10,557 nt of DNA from an uncultured Anaeromassilibacillus sp. (GCA_945988865.1 CAMFTQ010000009.1:1-10557); one strand, 5' to 3'; positions 1-6,571 are shown, numbered from the stretch's first letter. A program made the numbers and translations. Notes: generated by a model from the letters alone, not told the origin.

Positions 1-483
1 AAAAGCGATAAATATAATTACCTTGACAGAACAAAGCCCGGTATGACACGTGAGCAGATTGAAGATGTTTACCGTCAGACCTATACTGCTGACGCTTACT
101 TTGCAAGCAGTAACGCAATTACCGAGGACGGACTGCTTTACAATGTTGACGGTAATTCTAACAGAGTTTCTGCTATTTTATACGGACCTAAAAGCGTAAT
201 TCTTGTTTGCGGTTACAACAAAATCGTGAAAAATCTTGACGAGGCAGTTATGCGTGTTAAGTGCAAGGCTGCTCCTCCCAACACTGTAAGACTTGAGCTT
301 GATACTTATTGCAAAAACAACGGCAAGTGTGTTTCGCTTTTAAACGGTGATGTTACGGCTTCGCAAATGTGCGACGGCTGTCACAGTGAAAAGAGAATTT
401 GCTGTAATTTTGTTGTATCCTCTCAACAAAGACATAAGGATAGAATTAAGGTAATAATCATCGGCGAGGAATACGGCTACTGA
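1..483 (+). CDS. LUD-domain protein (lactate utilisation protein, YkgG/DUF162 type), 5' end cut off by the window
   Basis: The reading frame is open from base 1, with 160 residues visible before TGA at 481-483. The ATG at 43 is internal, because family-like sequence continues upstream (YNLYD-type region directly before it), so the true start lies outside the window. The visible part carries the typical C-terminal LUD-family blocks: SSNAITEDGLLYNVDG, then YGPKSVILVCGYNKIV, then LDEAVMRVK, ending in VIIIGEEYGY. A Cys cluster lies between them (six Cys, in YCKNNGKC, MCDGCHSEKRICC), as in many Clostridia members. LUD proteins are linked to L-lactate oxidation (LutB/LutC) in Bacillus, but many Clostridia carry lone members of unknown role. 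No lutA or lutB partner is visible here, so the physiological role stays open. A hairpin follows 12 bases after the stop codon. Confidence 0.85.
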   Translation, partial: KSDKYNYLDRTKPGMTREQIEDVYRQTYTADAYFASSNAITEDGLLYNVDGNSNRVSAILYGPKSVILVCGYNKIVKNLDEAVMRVKCKAAPPNTVRLELDTYCKNNGKCVSLLNGDVTASQMCDGCHSEKRICCNFVVSSQQRHKDRIKVIIIGEEYGY

Positions 484-494
484 TAAATATGTAA

Positions 495-512
495 CGCCGC
501 ATAATTGCGGCG
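495..512. terminator. Hairpin shared by the LUD gene and the opposing Asn/Gln-rich ORF
   Basis: Perfect 7-bp GC-rich stem, CGCCGCA (495-501) and TGCGGCG (506-512), with a TAAT loop. It lies 12 bases after the LUD stop codon and 9 bases after the stop of the leftward ORF at 521, so it could serve both as a bidirectional terminator. The T-run is weak on both sides (CTTGATTGTT rightward, TTACATATTT leftward), so termination may be leaky. Confidence 0.6.
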
Positions 513-520
513 CTTGATTG

Positions 521-667
521 TTATCTGTTGTTATTGTTCTGATTTCTGTTCTGGTTGTTATTCTGATTCTGATTGTTGTTGTTCTGATTTCTGTTCTGGT
601 TGTTGTTCTGATTCTGATTGTTATTCTGGTTGTTATTGTTGTTCTGGTTGTTGTTTCTGTTATTCAT
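521..667 (-). CDS. 48-residue Asn/Gln/Arg-only peptide, unknown function
   Basis: Reading leftward from ATG at 667-665 to TAA at 523-521 gives 48 residues: Met, 33 Asn, 10 Gln and 4 Arg, and nothing else. Gln is always CAG, Arg always AGA, Asn AAC or AAT. Signs that it is a real gene: GGGAGGTG (complement of 673-680) sits 5 bases before the ATG and is a near-perfect ribosome binding site; TATAAT lies just upstream; a hairpin follows the stop by 9 bases. Residues 18-32 are repeated exactly as 33-47. There is no signal peptide, membrane segment or Cys. The composition predicts a disordered, polar, weakly basic peptide, prion-like in amino-acid content. I recognise no family and assign no function. 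The alternative is a low-complexity repeat that happens to be open, but the complete set of expression signals argues against that. It lies antisense to the flow of both flanking genes. Confidence 0.7.
   Translation of the reverse strand: MNNRNNNQNNNNNQNNNQNQNNNQNRNQNNNNQNQNNNQNRNQNNNNR
527..616 (-). repeat. Two tandem 45-bp units inside the Asn/Gln-rich ORF
   Basis: Units 572-616 and 527-571 match at 42 of 45 bases. All three differences are C/T changes at the third base of Asn codons (AAC/AAT), so the two 15-residue protein units are identical. The rest of the ORF (617-667) is similar but less regular. Confidence 0.85.
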
Positions 668-672
668 ATTAG

Positions 673-693
673 CACCTCCCTGACAGTATTATA
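673..693 (-). promoter_or_regulatory. -10 box and ribosome binding site for the Asn/Gln-rich ORF
   Basis: The complement of 688-693 is TATAAT, an exact sigma-A -10 box. A transcript would start near 681 and have a leader of about 14 nt that contains the GGGAGGTG ribosome binding site (673-680). No good -35 hexamer is visible at 16-18 bases; TTGTAT with a 19-base spacer is the nearest. The promoter would fire away from the RsmF-like gene that starts at 720, within the same 52-bp gap. Confidence 0.55.
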
Positions 694-719
694 CGCTTTT
701 TGAAAGGCTAATATACAAA

Positions 720-2054
720 ATGGATGATTTTTTAAATGAAATGAAAAAGCTGCTCGGCGACGAGTATGAGGATTACTTAAAATTTTATAATGATGATAAA
801 AGCTATCGTGGTTTAAGAGTAAACAAGCTCAAATGCACAACACAAAAACTCTCAGAGCTTTTACCTTTTGAATTAAAGCCCACTCCTTTTTGTAACGAAG
901 GCTTCTATATTCCTCAGGATGTGCAGAGCTTAGGAAACAACCCCTTGCACCACTGCGGAGCGTTTTATATTCAGGAGCCGTCTGCGACATCTGCTGTTAC
1001 TATGCTTAATGTTGAGCCTGACGATTATGTGCTTGATTTATGTGCATCACCGGGTGGCAAGTCAACGCAGATAGCATCACAGCTTTTGGGGACAGGACTG
1101 CTTTTTTCAAATGAAATTGTAAAAAACAGAGCGTCTGTTCTGCTTACTAATATTGAGCGTTGCGGAGTCAGAAATGCAGTTGTTACAAGCTGTCATCCCG
1201 ACACTCTCTGTAACAGGCTGACAGGATTTTTTGACAAGATACTTGTTGACGCACCCTGCAGCGGTGAGGGAATGTTCAGAAAGCACTCGTCTGCCCGTGA
1301 CTGCTGGAGCAAGGAGCACGTTTTATCCTGTGCACAACGACAGCTTCAGATACTAAACAGCGCAAAAAACGCTTTAAAAAGCGGAGGAGTTATGGTGTAC
1401 TCTACCTGCACATTCTCTAAGGAAGAAAACGAGGGTGTAATTGAAGCGTTTTTAAAGGAAAACAGCGATTTTGAGTTAGAGGACAGCGGTGTTTCCTTTG
1501 GCAGAAAAACTATGGGTGGTGCTGTTCGTATTTTCCCTATGGACGGCGGCGAAGGTCACTTTGCGGCAAGGCTAAGAAGAAAGGGCGAAAGCACAAAATA
1601 CAATCAGACATTCAGCAACAAAAATACTCCAACGGAGAAAATCCCGAAGGAAGTAATTGATTTTTATAAAAGCACCTTTGTAAGCTCACCCTTTGGCGAT
1701 AATATAAAAATGTTTGAAAATAAGGCTGTTTGTCTGCCCGATAATCTGCCTGATTTATCAGGTCTTTCTGTGTTTCGTGCAGGCGTTCTGCTCGGTGAGG
1801 TCAAGAAAAACAGGTTTGAGCCTGCTCACTGTGCGTTTATTGCGGCTAAAAAGTCGGAATGTAAAAGCTATGTTGATTTTGATTTTACAGACGACAGAAT
1901 TTTAAAATTTCTGCACGGCGAAGAAATCTCTGTTGATGAAAATCTGAGCGGTTATATAGCAGTTTGCGTAAACGGTATTACTGTCGGATTTGGTAAAGCG
2001 GTGTCGGGAACGCTTAAAAACAAATATCCAAAGGGACTTAGAACGTTAAAATAA
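720..2054 (+). CDS. rsmF: RsmF-like 16S rRNA (cytosine-C5)-methyltransferase, RsmB/Nop2/Sun family
   Basis: This SAM-dependent RNA m5C methyltransferase has 444 residues. The SAM-binding motif is DLCASPGGKS (106-115). The two family cysteines are both present: Cys180 in DAPCSGEG and Cys230 in STCTF; in this family one forms the covalent bond to the target cytosine and the other releases the product. The N-terminal part (about 1-95) matches the family's RNA-binding segment, and the C-terminal part (about 290-444) fits the RsmF-type C-terminal/PUA-like region. E. coli RsmF modifies C1407 of 16S rRNA; the exact target here is not certain, since Firmicutes members can modify other cytosines. The start at 720 is preceded by GAAAGG (702-707), a mediocre site with long spacing; no better start is visible. 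RsmA follows after 19 bases, so the two are probably co-transcribed. Confidence 0.88.
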   Translation: MDDFLNEMKKLLGDEYEDYLKFYNDDKSYRGLRVNKLKCTTQKLSELLPFELKPTPFCNEGFYIPQDVQSLGNNPLHHCGAFYIQEPSATSAVTMLNVEPDDYVLDLCASPGGKSTQIASQLLGTGLLFSNEIVKNRASVLLTNIERCGVRNAVVTSCHPDTLCNRLTGFFDKILVDAPCSGEGMFRKHSSARDCWSKEHVLSCAQRQLQILNSAKNALKSGGVMVYSTCTFSKEENEGVIEAFLKENSDFELEDSGVSFGRKTMGGAVRIFPMDGGEGHFAARLRRKGESTKYNQTFSNKNTPTEKIPKEVIDFYKSTFVSSPFGDNIKMFENKAVCLPDNLPDLSGLSVFRAGVLLGEVKKNRFEPAHCAFIAAKKSECKSYVDFDFTDDRILKFLHGEEISVDENLSGYIAVCVNGITVGFGKAVSGTLKNKYPKGLRTLK

Positions 2055-2073
2055 TTTATAAAAAGGAAAAGGT

Positions 2074-2955
2074 ATGGAAAATCTTTCAAATATTTCTACA
2101 ATTAAAGAAATACTTTCAAAGCACGGCTTTACATTTTCAAAGTCGCTCGGTCAGAACTTTCTTATAAATCCGTCAGTTTGCCCCAGAATGGCTCAACTTA
2201 GCGGAGCAAAAAACGGTGTCGGCGTTATTGAGGTAGGTCCTGGAATTGGTGTCCTGACAAAGGAGCTTGCCTGCCTTGCCGACAAGGTGGTATCTGTTGA
2301 GCTTGACAAAAGGCTTTTGCCTGTGCTTGAACAGACGTTATCTGATTTTGACAATGTTAAGATTGTCAATGACGATATTCTGAAAATAGATTTGCACAGG
2401 CTGATAAAAGAAGAATTTGACGGACTTGATGTTGTGATTTGCGCCAATCTACCCTATTACATAACATCACCTGTTATTATGCGACTGCTTGAAGAAAAGA
2501 TACCTGTCAAGTCAATCACCGTAATGGTTCAGAAAGAGGCGGCTCAGCGTATCTGCGCAAAGGTCGGCACAAGGGACAGCTCGGCGGTTACAGTTGCCGT
2601 TAATTATTACAGCAAGCCGTCTATGCTTTTTACTGTATCGTCAGGCTCATTTATGCCGGCACCAAGAGTTGATTCGGCTGTGATTAAGCTCGACATATCA
2701 GACAAGCCTGAGGTTCAAGCTGTAAACGAAAAAATATTTTTTAAGGTGGTAAAATCTGCCTTTGCACAAAGAAGAAAGACTATTTTAAATTCGATTAGCG
2801 CAGGATTTTCAATAAGCAAAAACGATATGGCTGAAATTCTAAAAAAATCGAACGTTGCCGAAAATCTGAGAGCCGAACAGCTTTCAATGCAACAGATAGC
2901 CGATATCTCAAACAATATAGCTTTGTTTTCGGAGGTCAAAAATGAAAAGGAATAA
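2074..2955 (+). CDS. rsmA: RsmA (KsgA), 16S rRNA dimethyladenosine transferase
   Basis: Transfers four methyl groups to the two adjacent adenines A1518 and A1519 near the 3' end of 16S rRNA during late assembly of the small subunit; its loss gives kasugamycin resistance in other bacteria. At 293 residues it has full family length. Motifs seen: KSLGQNFL (23-30) at the N-terminus, SAM-binding EVGPGIGVLT (53-62), acidic VELD (75-78) for the SAM ribose, catalytic NLPYY (125-129), and FMPAPRVDSAV (193-203) before the helical C-terminal domain. AAAGGAAAAGG lies just before the ATG. The last codons overlap the start of the next gene by 14 bases, which indicates translational coupling. With the RsmF-like gene it makes a small operon for 16S rRNA modification. 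Confidence 0.96.
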   Translation: MENLSNISTIKEILSKHGFTFSKSLGQNFLINPSVCPRMAQLSGAKNGVGVIEVGPGIGVLTKELACLADKVVSVELDKRLLPVLEQTLSDFDNVKIVNDDILKIDLHRLIKEEFDGLDVVICANLPYYITSPVIMRLLEEKIPVKSITVMVQKEAAQRICAKVGTRDSSAVTVAVNYYSKPSMLFTVSSGSFMPAPRVDSAVIKLDISDKPEVQAVNEKIFFKVVKSAFAQRRKTILNSISAGFSISKNDMAEILKKSNVAENLRAEQLSMQQIADISNNIALFSEVKNEKE

Positions 2956-3211
2956 TAAAAAGAAAATGAACCTTGCATACAAGCTTTCGTGGGCATTTTT
3001 AGGTATTGCAGGAATTCTGCTTTTAGGCTTAGTTATTATGTATGTGCTTGATTTAACTAATGTTATGACCGGTTATGATGATATTATCAAGAGTATTTCA
3101 ATAGCGGCAATAGCAAGCAGTATTATCGGAACAGTTTTTTCATTTTTTTCAAAACCTAAAAAAGATAACGAGCTTGTTATTCTGACAATTTCTGACGAAG
3201 ATAAAGACTGA
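2942..3211 (+). CDS. Small membrane protein with two predicted helices, unknown function
   Basis: 89 residues. A basic N-terminus (KRNNKKK, 2-8) is followed by hydrophobic segments at about 15-37 and 48-70, then a short charged tail (KPKK, then acidic DEDKD). By the positive-inside rule both ends should face the cytoplasm, with a short outer loop around 38-47. A clear ribosome binding site, GGAGGT (2931-2936), lies 5 bases before the ATG. The start lies inside the end of rsmA (14-base overlap in another frame), so its translation is probably coupled to rsmA. A strong terminator follows 9 bases after its stop, so it is the last gene of the operon. I do not recognise a family. The good ribosome binding site, coupling and clean membrane topology make it a real gene rather than a chance frame. 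Confidence 0.82.
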   Translation: MKRNNKKKMNLAYKLSWAFLGIAGILLLGLVIMYVLDLTNVMTGYDDIIKSISIAAIASSIIGTVFSFFSKPKKDNELVILTISDEDKD

Positions 3212-3220
3212 TATAAACTT

Positions 3221-3260
3221 AAACAGCAAATAAGGCTTATGCCTTGTTTGCTGTTTTTTT
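3221..3260 (+). terminator. Rho-independent terminator of the rsmF-rsmA operon
   Basis: Long stem: AACAGCAAATAAGGC (3222-3236) pairs with GCCTTGTTTGCTGTT (3241-3255) through 15 pairs including one U-G, with a TTAT loop. Seven T follow (3254-3260). On the opposite strand the wobble pair becomes an A-C mismatch and there is no T-run, so it works best rightward. Confidence 0.92.
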
Positions 3261-3263
3261 AGC

Positions 3264-3293
3264 AAAAGAGCCGGCATTTCTGCCGACTCTTTT
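3264..3293 (-). terminator. Terminator of the amylase gene
   Basis: AAAAGAG (3264-3270) with CTCTTTT (3287-3293), and CGGCA (3272-3276) with TGCCG (3281-3285), around a four-base loop. Position 3271/3286 is a C-A mismatch rightward but a U-G pair leftward, so the hairpin is better formed in the leftward transcript. It starts 20 bases past the amylase stop codon. Leftward the T-run is four bases; rightward there are six, so it may also back up the operon terminator. Confidence 0.8.
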
Positions 3294-3313
3294 TTGAGAG
3301 ATATGAAAAGATG

Positions 3314-6300
3314 TTAGTTGTTTTTGTCTTGTTCCATAGCTATCGGATCCCAGGCTGTGCCGTTGTATTTGCCGTCAGTCTGTGTACCGTCAAGCCAGTA
3401 TCCGATTACACCCGAAACAGGAAGGTCCACAGTCTGCTGACCGTTGCCGTCAGAGAATACTACGTATTCTGCACCGTCAGGAATTGCTATCTGATAGTTT
3501 TTCTGAGCGAATGGGTTATCTTCGTAATATGACATTTCACTTCCGGGAGCTTCAGCGCCGACTGCGCCATTTGAATTAAAGAAGTAAGCGTAAACTGTGT
3601 TCCAGTTCAAACCGTTTGTAAATCTCATAATTCCCTCTTCAAATATCACTCCGCCTGTTGAGCCACCGGTTGAACCGCCTATATCATCGCCCTCTGAGAA
3701 AGGCTGGCAATCAACCTTACCGTTTGAATCACCGCTTGGACGATAACCGTAAACTCCTGCAAGAGTGAGGTCTATAGTCTGCGCACCGTTGCCGTTAGAG
3801 AATACTACCTTTTCAGCGCCCTCGGGAATATCAATTTCATAATAGTTGCCGTTTAATGACATGGCACTACCGGGCCATTCGTTACCAACAGTGTTTGAAC
3901 CGGTAAAGAAGTACGCATATACACTGCCCCAGTTTCTTGTGTCTGCAAATCTGATTTTGTTTCCGTCGTCAACAGGCTCTGTAGTCGGCTCTTCTGTAAC
4001 AGGCTCTGTAACAGGTTCTGCCGTTGTCGGAGCAGTTGTTTCAACGGGTTCTGCTGTTGTCGGAGCAGTTGTTTCAACGGGTTCAGGTGTTGTCGGAGCA
4101 GTTGTTTCAACGGGTTCAGGTGTTGTCGGGTTGGTTGAACCGCCTGCATATGTGCCGACCTTTACATCAGACATTGTAACACCTGCAACGTATTTCTGAA
4201 TTATTGTAGCATCCTTAATATCTACCTTGCCTGACGGTTCACAGTCAGCAGCAAGAAGCTGATTTGTCGAAAGTGCAACTATAGAAGCAAGTGCTTTTTG
4301 AATTACAGTTGCGTCAAGAACCTTAATTGTACCGTCAAAGTCAACGTCACCGATTAAGTACTTATCACCAACAGGAACACCTGTTGTCGGCTCTGTTGCT
4401 TCTGTTGTAGGCTGTGTCTGGCTTGTTGAAGGCTCTGTTGCAGGAGCAGTTATTGGAGCTGTTGTAGGAGCAGTTATTGGAGCTGTTGAAGGTACAGTTG
4501 TTGGAACTGTTGAAGGTACAGTTGTCGGAACTGTTGTAGGTACAGTTGTCGGAACTGTTGTAGGTACAGTTGTCGGTACTGTTGTAGGCTCGGCAGAACC
4601 GCTGTCCTCTAAGAGGATTGTGCCGTTTGCACCGCTGTTGAATGTTACCTTACCGCCTGAAACTGTTGCTGTAGTTCCGTCATATGTATTCTTGAGAACT
4701 GTACCGTCAGCAAATGTGTTGTTAAGTGTGATGGTTATGTTTGCGTTTTTGTTTGCACCGATGCAAGCAACAATCTTGTCAGTTACACCGTTTTTGTTAT
4801 ATGTTCTTGCAAACGCAGCGCCTGATGAAGCTGAAAGTGATGTGTGAGAACCGGCGCCGACTGCGATGTGGTTATTTCTGAATGTACCAACCTTTTGCCA
4901 GTGAGCAAGAATCTTTGACTGGTTGCTTGAAGCGTTGTTAAGGTCGCTCCAGTTCATATCACCACGAAGCGCATGGTCGCCCATATTTACACTGCCGTCT
5001 GAGTAAAGCGGTCTGCTTGTTTCATCACCGTAGTAAATCTGAATTGCACCCGGCATAAGCTGGAATGCAGAACCCTGATAAATAAGGTCGCAGTTTCTTG
5101 CAAGCCATGTATCGTGAGAAGAAATGTAGGTTAATACATTGAATTTATCGTTTGAATTGATCTGCTGTGCATATGACTGGTACTTTGAGTTGATGCTTGA
5201 AGAATTTGGAACACCTGAACCGGCTGCATTACCGGCAGTTGAGTTACCAAATTCAAAGTTAATAAGTGAGTCAAAGCCACCCTGTGTGTAGAAGCTGTCG
5301 TAGTTGAGGAAGTGAGGGAATACCTCGCCTGTCATCCAGAAGTCTTCGTCCCAATCTGCACCGGGCTTATTCGGGTTGTTCTGACGCCATTTCTGTAAAG
5401 CAGATGAACATTCAGTTTTGAGAGCTTTCCAAGAAGCTAACTCTACGTGCTTTGCAGTATCGCATCTGAAGCCGTCAACACCGTACTTCTCTACCCACTG
5501 TGACAGCCAGTAAACGAGGTAATTTCTAACAGTTTTCTGCTTGCCTGTTGAGCTGAAGTAAGCATTTTGTGCGGCTGTTTTAGCAGCAAGCGTACCTTCT
5601 TTAGACCATTTTGTTTTCAGAAGTTCTGGAGTATCTACTGTTGTTGAGCTTTCTGTTTTAAAGTCCGGGAGGAATGACAGCTCCTTTGTCAGGTCATCTC
5701 CGCCGCCGCTCTGATAGCCGGCAAGACCTGCACGAAGCCAATCCTTACCCCACCACTTTGCCCAAGCGGCTGTGTTTGTGACGTAGCCTATGTACTGGTG
5801 GTATGTCTGGTCGGTGAGCTTTGCGTTGTAGTAGTTATCTTCCCAACCGGGCTTTAAGTCACCGAAGCCGAACTCGTTCATATCAAAAAGAGTGTTGTAG
5901 CCTGCGTGGTTCATAACGATATCCATAACAATTCTGATATTGTTTTTGTGCGCAGTATCTACCATTTTTTCAAACTCCTCGGCTGTACCGAAGTTTGCGT
6001 CTGTTTCTGTGTAATCAAGCGTATAGTAACCGTGGTATGAATAGTGAGGGTAAGAGCCTGACTTACCGTTACCTGCTATACAATAGCCGTGAATCTGCTC
6101 ATAAGGAGCAGAAATCCAAAGAGCGTTAACACCTAAATCTGTGAAATAGCCCTCTTCGATTTTCTTTGTAATACCGGCAAAGTCACCGCCGTGGAAAGCG
6201 GCAGCATTTGAGTTGCCCTTTACTACAGTTTTACCGTCCTTAGAAAGACTTCTGCCGTATGCGTGGTCATTTGCTGTGTTACCGTTGTAAAAACGGTCGG

Positions 6301-6484
6301 TCAGCAAAAAGTAAACAGAAGCATTGTCCCACGAGAAGTCGGACGCACTTTTTACAGTAGAAGCAGAGGTTGTTTCTGCTGTAGTTTCAGCGGCACCTGC
6401 CTGAGCTGTTGCAACAAACGCAGTAGTTGAAAGCATCATTGCACCGGCAAGAAATAAGCTGAGTAGCTTTTTTGCACGTTTCAT
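3314..6484 (-). CDS. Secreted GH13 alpha-amylase with internal dockerin and two CBM26 modules (amylosome component)
   Basis: Endo-acting alpha-amylase cleaving alpha-1,4 bonds in starch outside the cell; 1056 residues. Order: signal peptide (1-about 30, KRAKK then hydrophobic core, AQA site); GH13 barrel (about 48-540); C-terminal beta domain (to about 626); Pro/Thr linker (629-702); dockerin (706-772); second Pro/Thr/Glu linker (782-840); CBM26 (842-929); Gly/Ser linker; second CBM26 (950-1048). Catalytic regions are intact: DIVMNH (188-193), GFRCDTAKH with nucleophile Asp342, acid/base Glu387 in MTGE, and SSHD (455-458). The barrel resembles E. coli MalS (GH13 subfamily 19), as in ALWISAPYEQIHG and HVELASWKALKTE. 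The first dockerin loop is canonical (DVDFDGTIKVLD); the second is degenerate. The dockerin implies attachment to a cohesin scaffold, as in R. bromii; no cohesin gene lies in this window. AAAGGAG (6493-6499) precedes the ATG. Confidence 0.95.
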   Translation of the reverse strand: MKRAKKLLSLFLAGAMMLSTTAFVATAQAGAAETTAETTSASTVKSASDFSWDNASVYFLLTDRFYNGNTANDHAYGRSLSKDGKTVVKGNSNAAAFHGGDFAGITKKIEEGYFTDLGVNALWISAPYEQIHGYCIAGNGKSGSYPHYSYHGYYTLDYTETDANFGTAEEFEKMVDTAHKNNIRIVMDIVMNHAGYNTLFDMNEFGFGDLKPGWEDNYYNAKLTDQTYHQYIGYVTNTAAWAKWWGKDWLRAGLAGYQSGGGDDLTKELSFLPDFKTESSTTVDTPELLKTKWSKEGTLAAKTAAQNAYFSSTGKQKTVRNYLVYWLSQWVEKYGVDGFRCDTAKHVELASWKALKTECSSALQKWRQNNPNKPGADWDEDFWMTGEVFPHFLNYDSFYTQGGFDSLINFEFGNSTAGNAAGSGVPNSSSINSKYQSYAQQINSNDKFNVLTYISSHDTWLARNCDLIYQGSAFQLMPGAIQIYYGDETSRPLYSDGSVNMGDHALRGDMNWSDLNNASSNQSKILAHWQKVGTFRNNHIAVGAGSHTSLSASSGAAFARTYNKNGVTDKIVACIGANKNANITITLNNTFADGTVLKNTYDGTTATVSGGKVTFNSGANGTILLEDSGSAEPTTVPTTVPTTVPTTVPTTVPTTVPSTVPTTVPSTAPITAPTTAPITAPATEPSTSQTQPTTEATEPTTGVPVGDKYLIGDVDFDGTIKVLDATVIQKALASIVALSTNQLLAADCEPSGKVDIKDATIIQKYVAGVTMSDVKVGTYAGGSTNPTTPEPVETTAPTTPEPVETTAPTTAEPVETTAPTTAEPVTEPVTEEPTTEPVDDGNKIRFADTRNWGSVYAYFFTGSNTVGNEWPGSAMSLNGNYYEIDIPEGAEKVVFSNGNGAQTIDLTLAGVYGYRPSGDSNGKVDCQPFSEGDDIGGSTGGSTGGVIFEEGIMRFTNGLNWNTVYAYFFNSNGAVGAEAPGSEMSYYEDNPFAQKNYQIAIPDGAEYVVFSDGNGQQTVDLPVSGVIGYWLDGTQTDGKYNGTAWDPIAMEQDKNN
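4010..4126 (-). repeat. 33-bp tandem repeat coding for the second amylase linker
   Basis: About three and a half copies of an 11-residue unit: TTPEPVETTAP at 787-797 and 798-808, TTAEPVETTAP at 809-819, then a partial TTAEPV. It forms the acidic Pro/Thr linker between dockerin and the first CBM26. The copies are nearly identical at the DNA level, so copy number could vary between strains by slippage or recombination. Confidence 0.9.
4433..4588 (-). repeat. 12/24-bp tandem repeat coding for the Pro-Thr-Thr-Val linker
   Basis: Thirteen four-residue units, mostly PTTV grading into PSTV, PITA and PTTA (residues 633-684), lie between the catalytic part and the dockerin. At DNA level a 24-bp period is visible. 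Such linkers are usually extended, flexible and protease-tolerant, and may be O-glycosylated. Confidence 0.9.
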
Positions 6485-6492
6485 TCAAAATT

Positions 6493-6571
6493 CTCCTTTA
6501 AAATTATTCTAAATACGCTGTTGTCAGACAAGGAGCATGACAACACATATCTACTCAAGAGAATTATATCA
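6493..6571 (-). promoter_or_regulatory. Amylase promoter (extended -10) and leader
   Basis: The complement of 6563-6568 is TATAAT, and TGA precedes it, giving TGATATAAT, an extended -10 promoter that tolerates a poor -35. At 17 bases upstream the hexamer is only TGTACT. A transcript would start near 6556, with a leader of about 70 nt ending in the AAAGGAG ribosome binding site 8 bases before the ATG. Confidence 0.65.
6520..6544. promoter_or_regulatory. Inverted repeat in the amylase leader, possible operator or hairpin
   Basis: GTTGTCA (6520-6526) and TGACAAC (6538-6544) are exact inverted arms 11 bases apart. A third half-site sits inside: TTGTC-A-GACAA (6521-6531) is itself a palindrome. 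The site lies about 12-36 bases downstream of the predicted transcription start, where a bound repressor would block transcription; it could also fold as an RNA hairpin. No regulator can be named from the sequence. Confidence 0.4.

Noticed and set aside
518..703. Rightward 61-residue hydrophobic frame rich in Val, Leu and Ile
   Set aside because: It is the antisense image of the Asn/Gln codons (AAY and CAG read backward as RTT and CTG). It has no ribosome binding site and starts with TTG.
3846..4199. Rightward 117-residue frame with VVGAVVSTGS repeats
   Set aside because: Mirror of the repeated Pro/Thr/Glu linker of the amylase; no start signals of its own.
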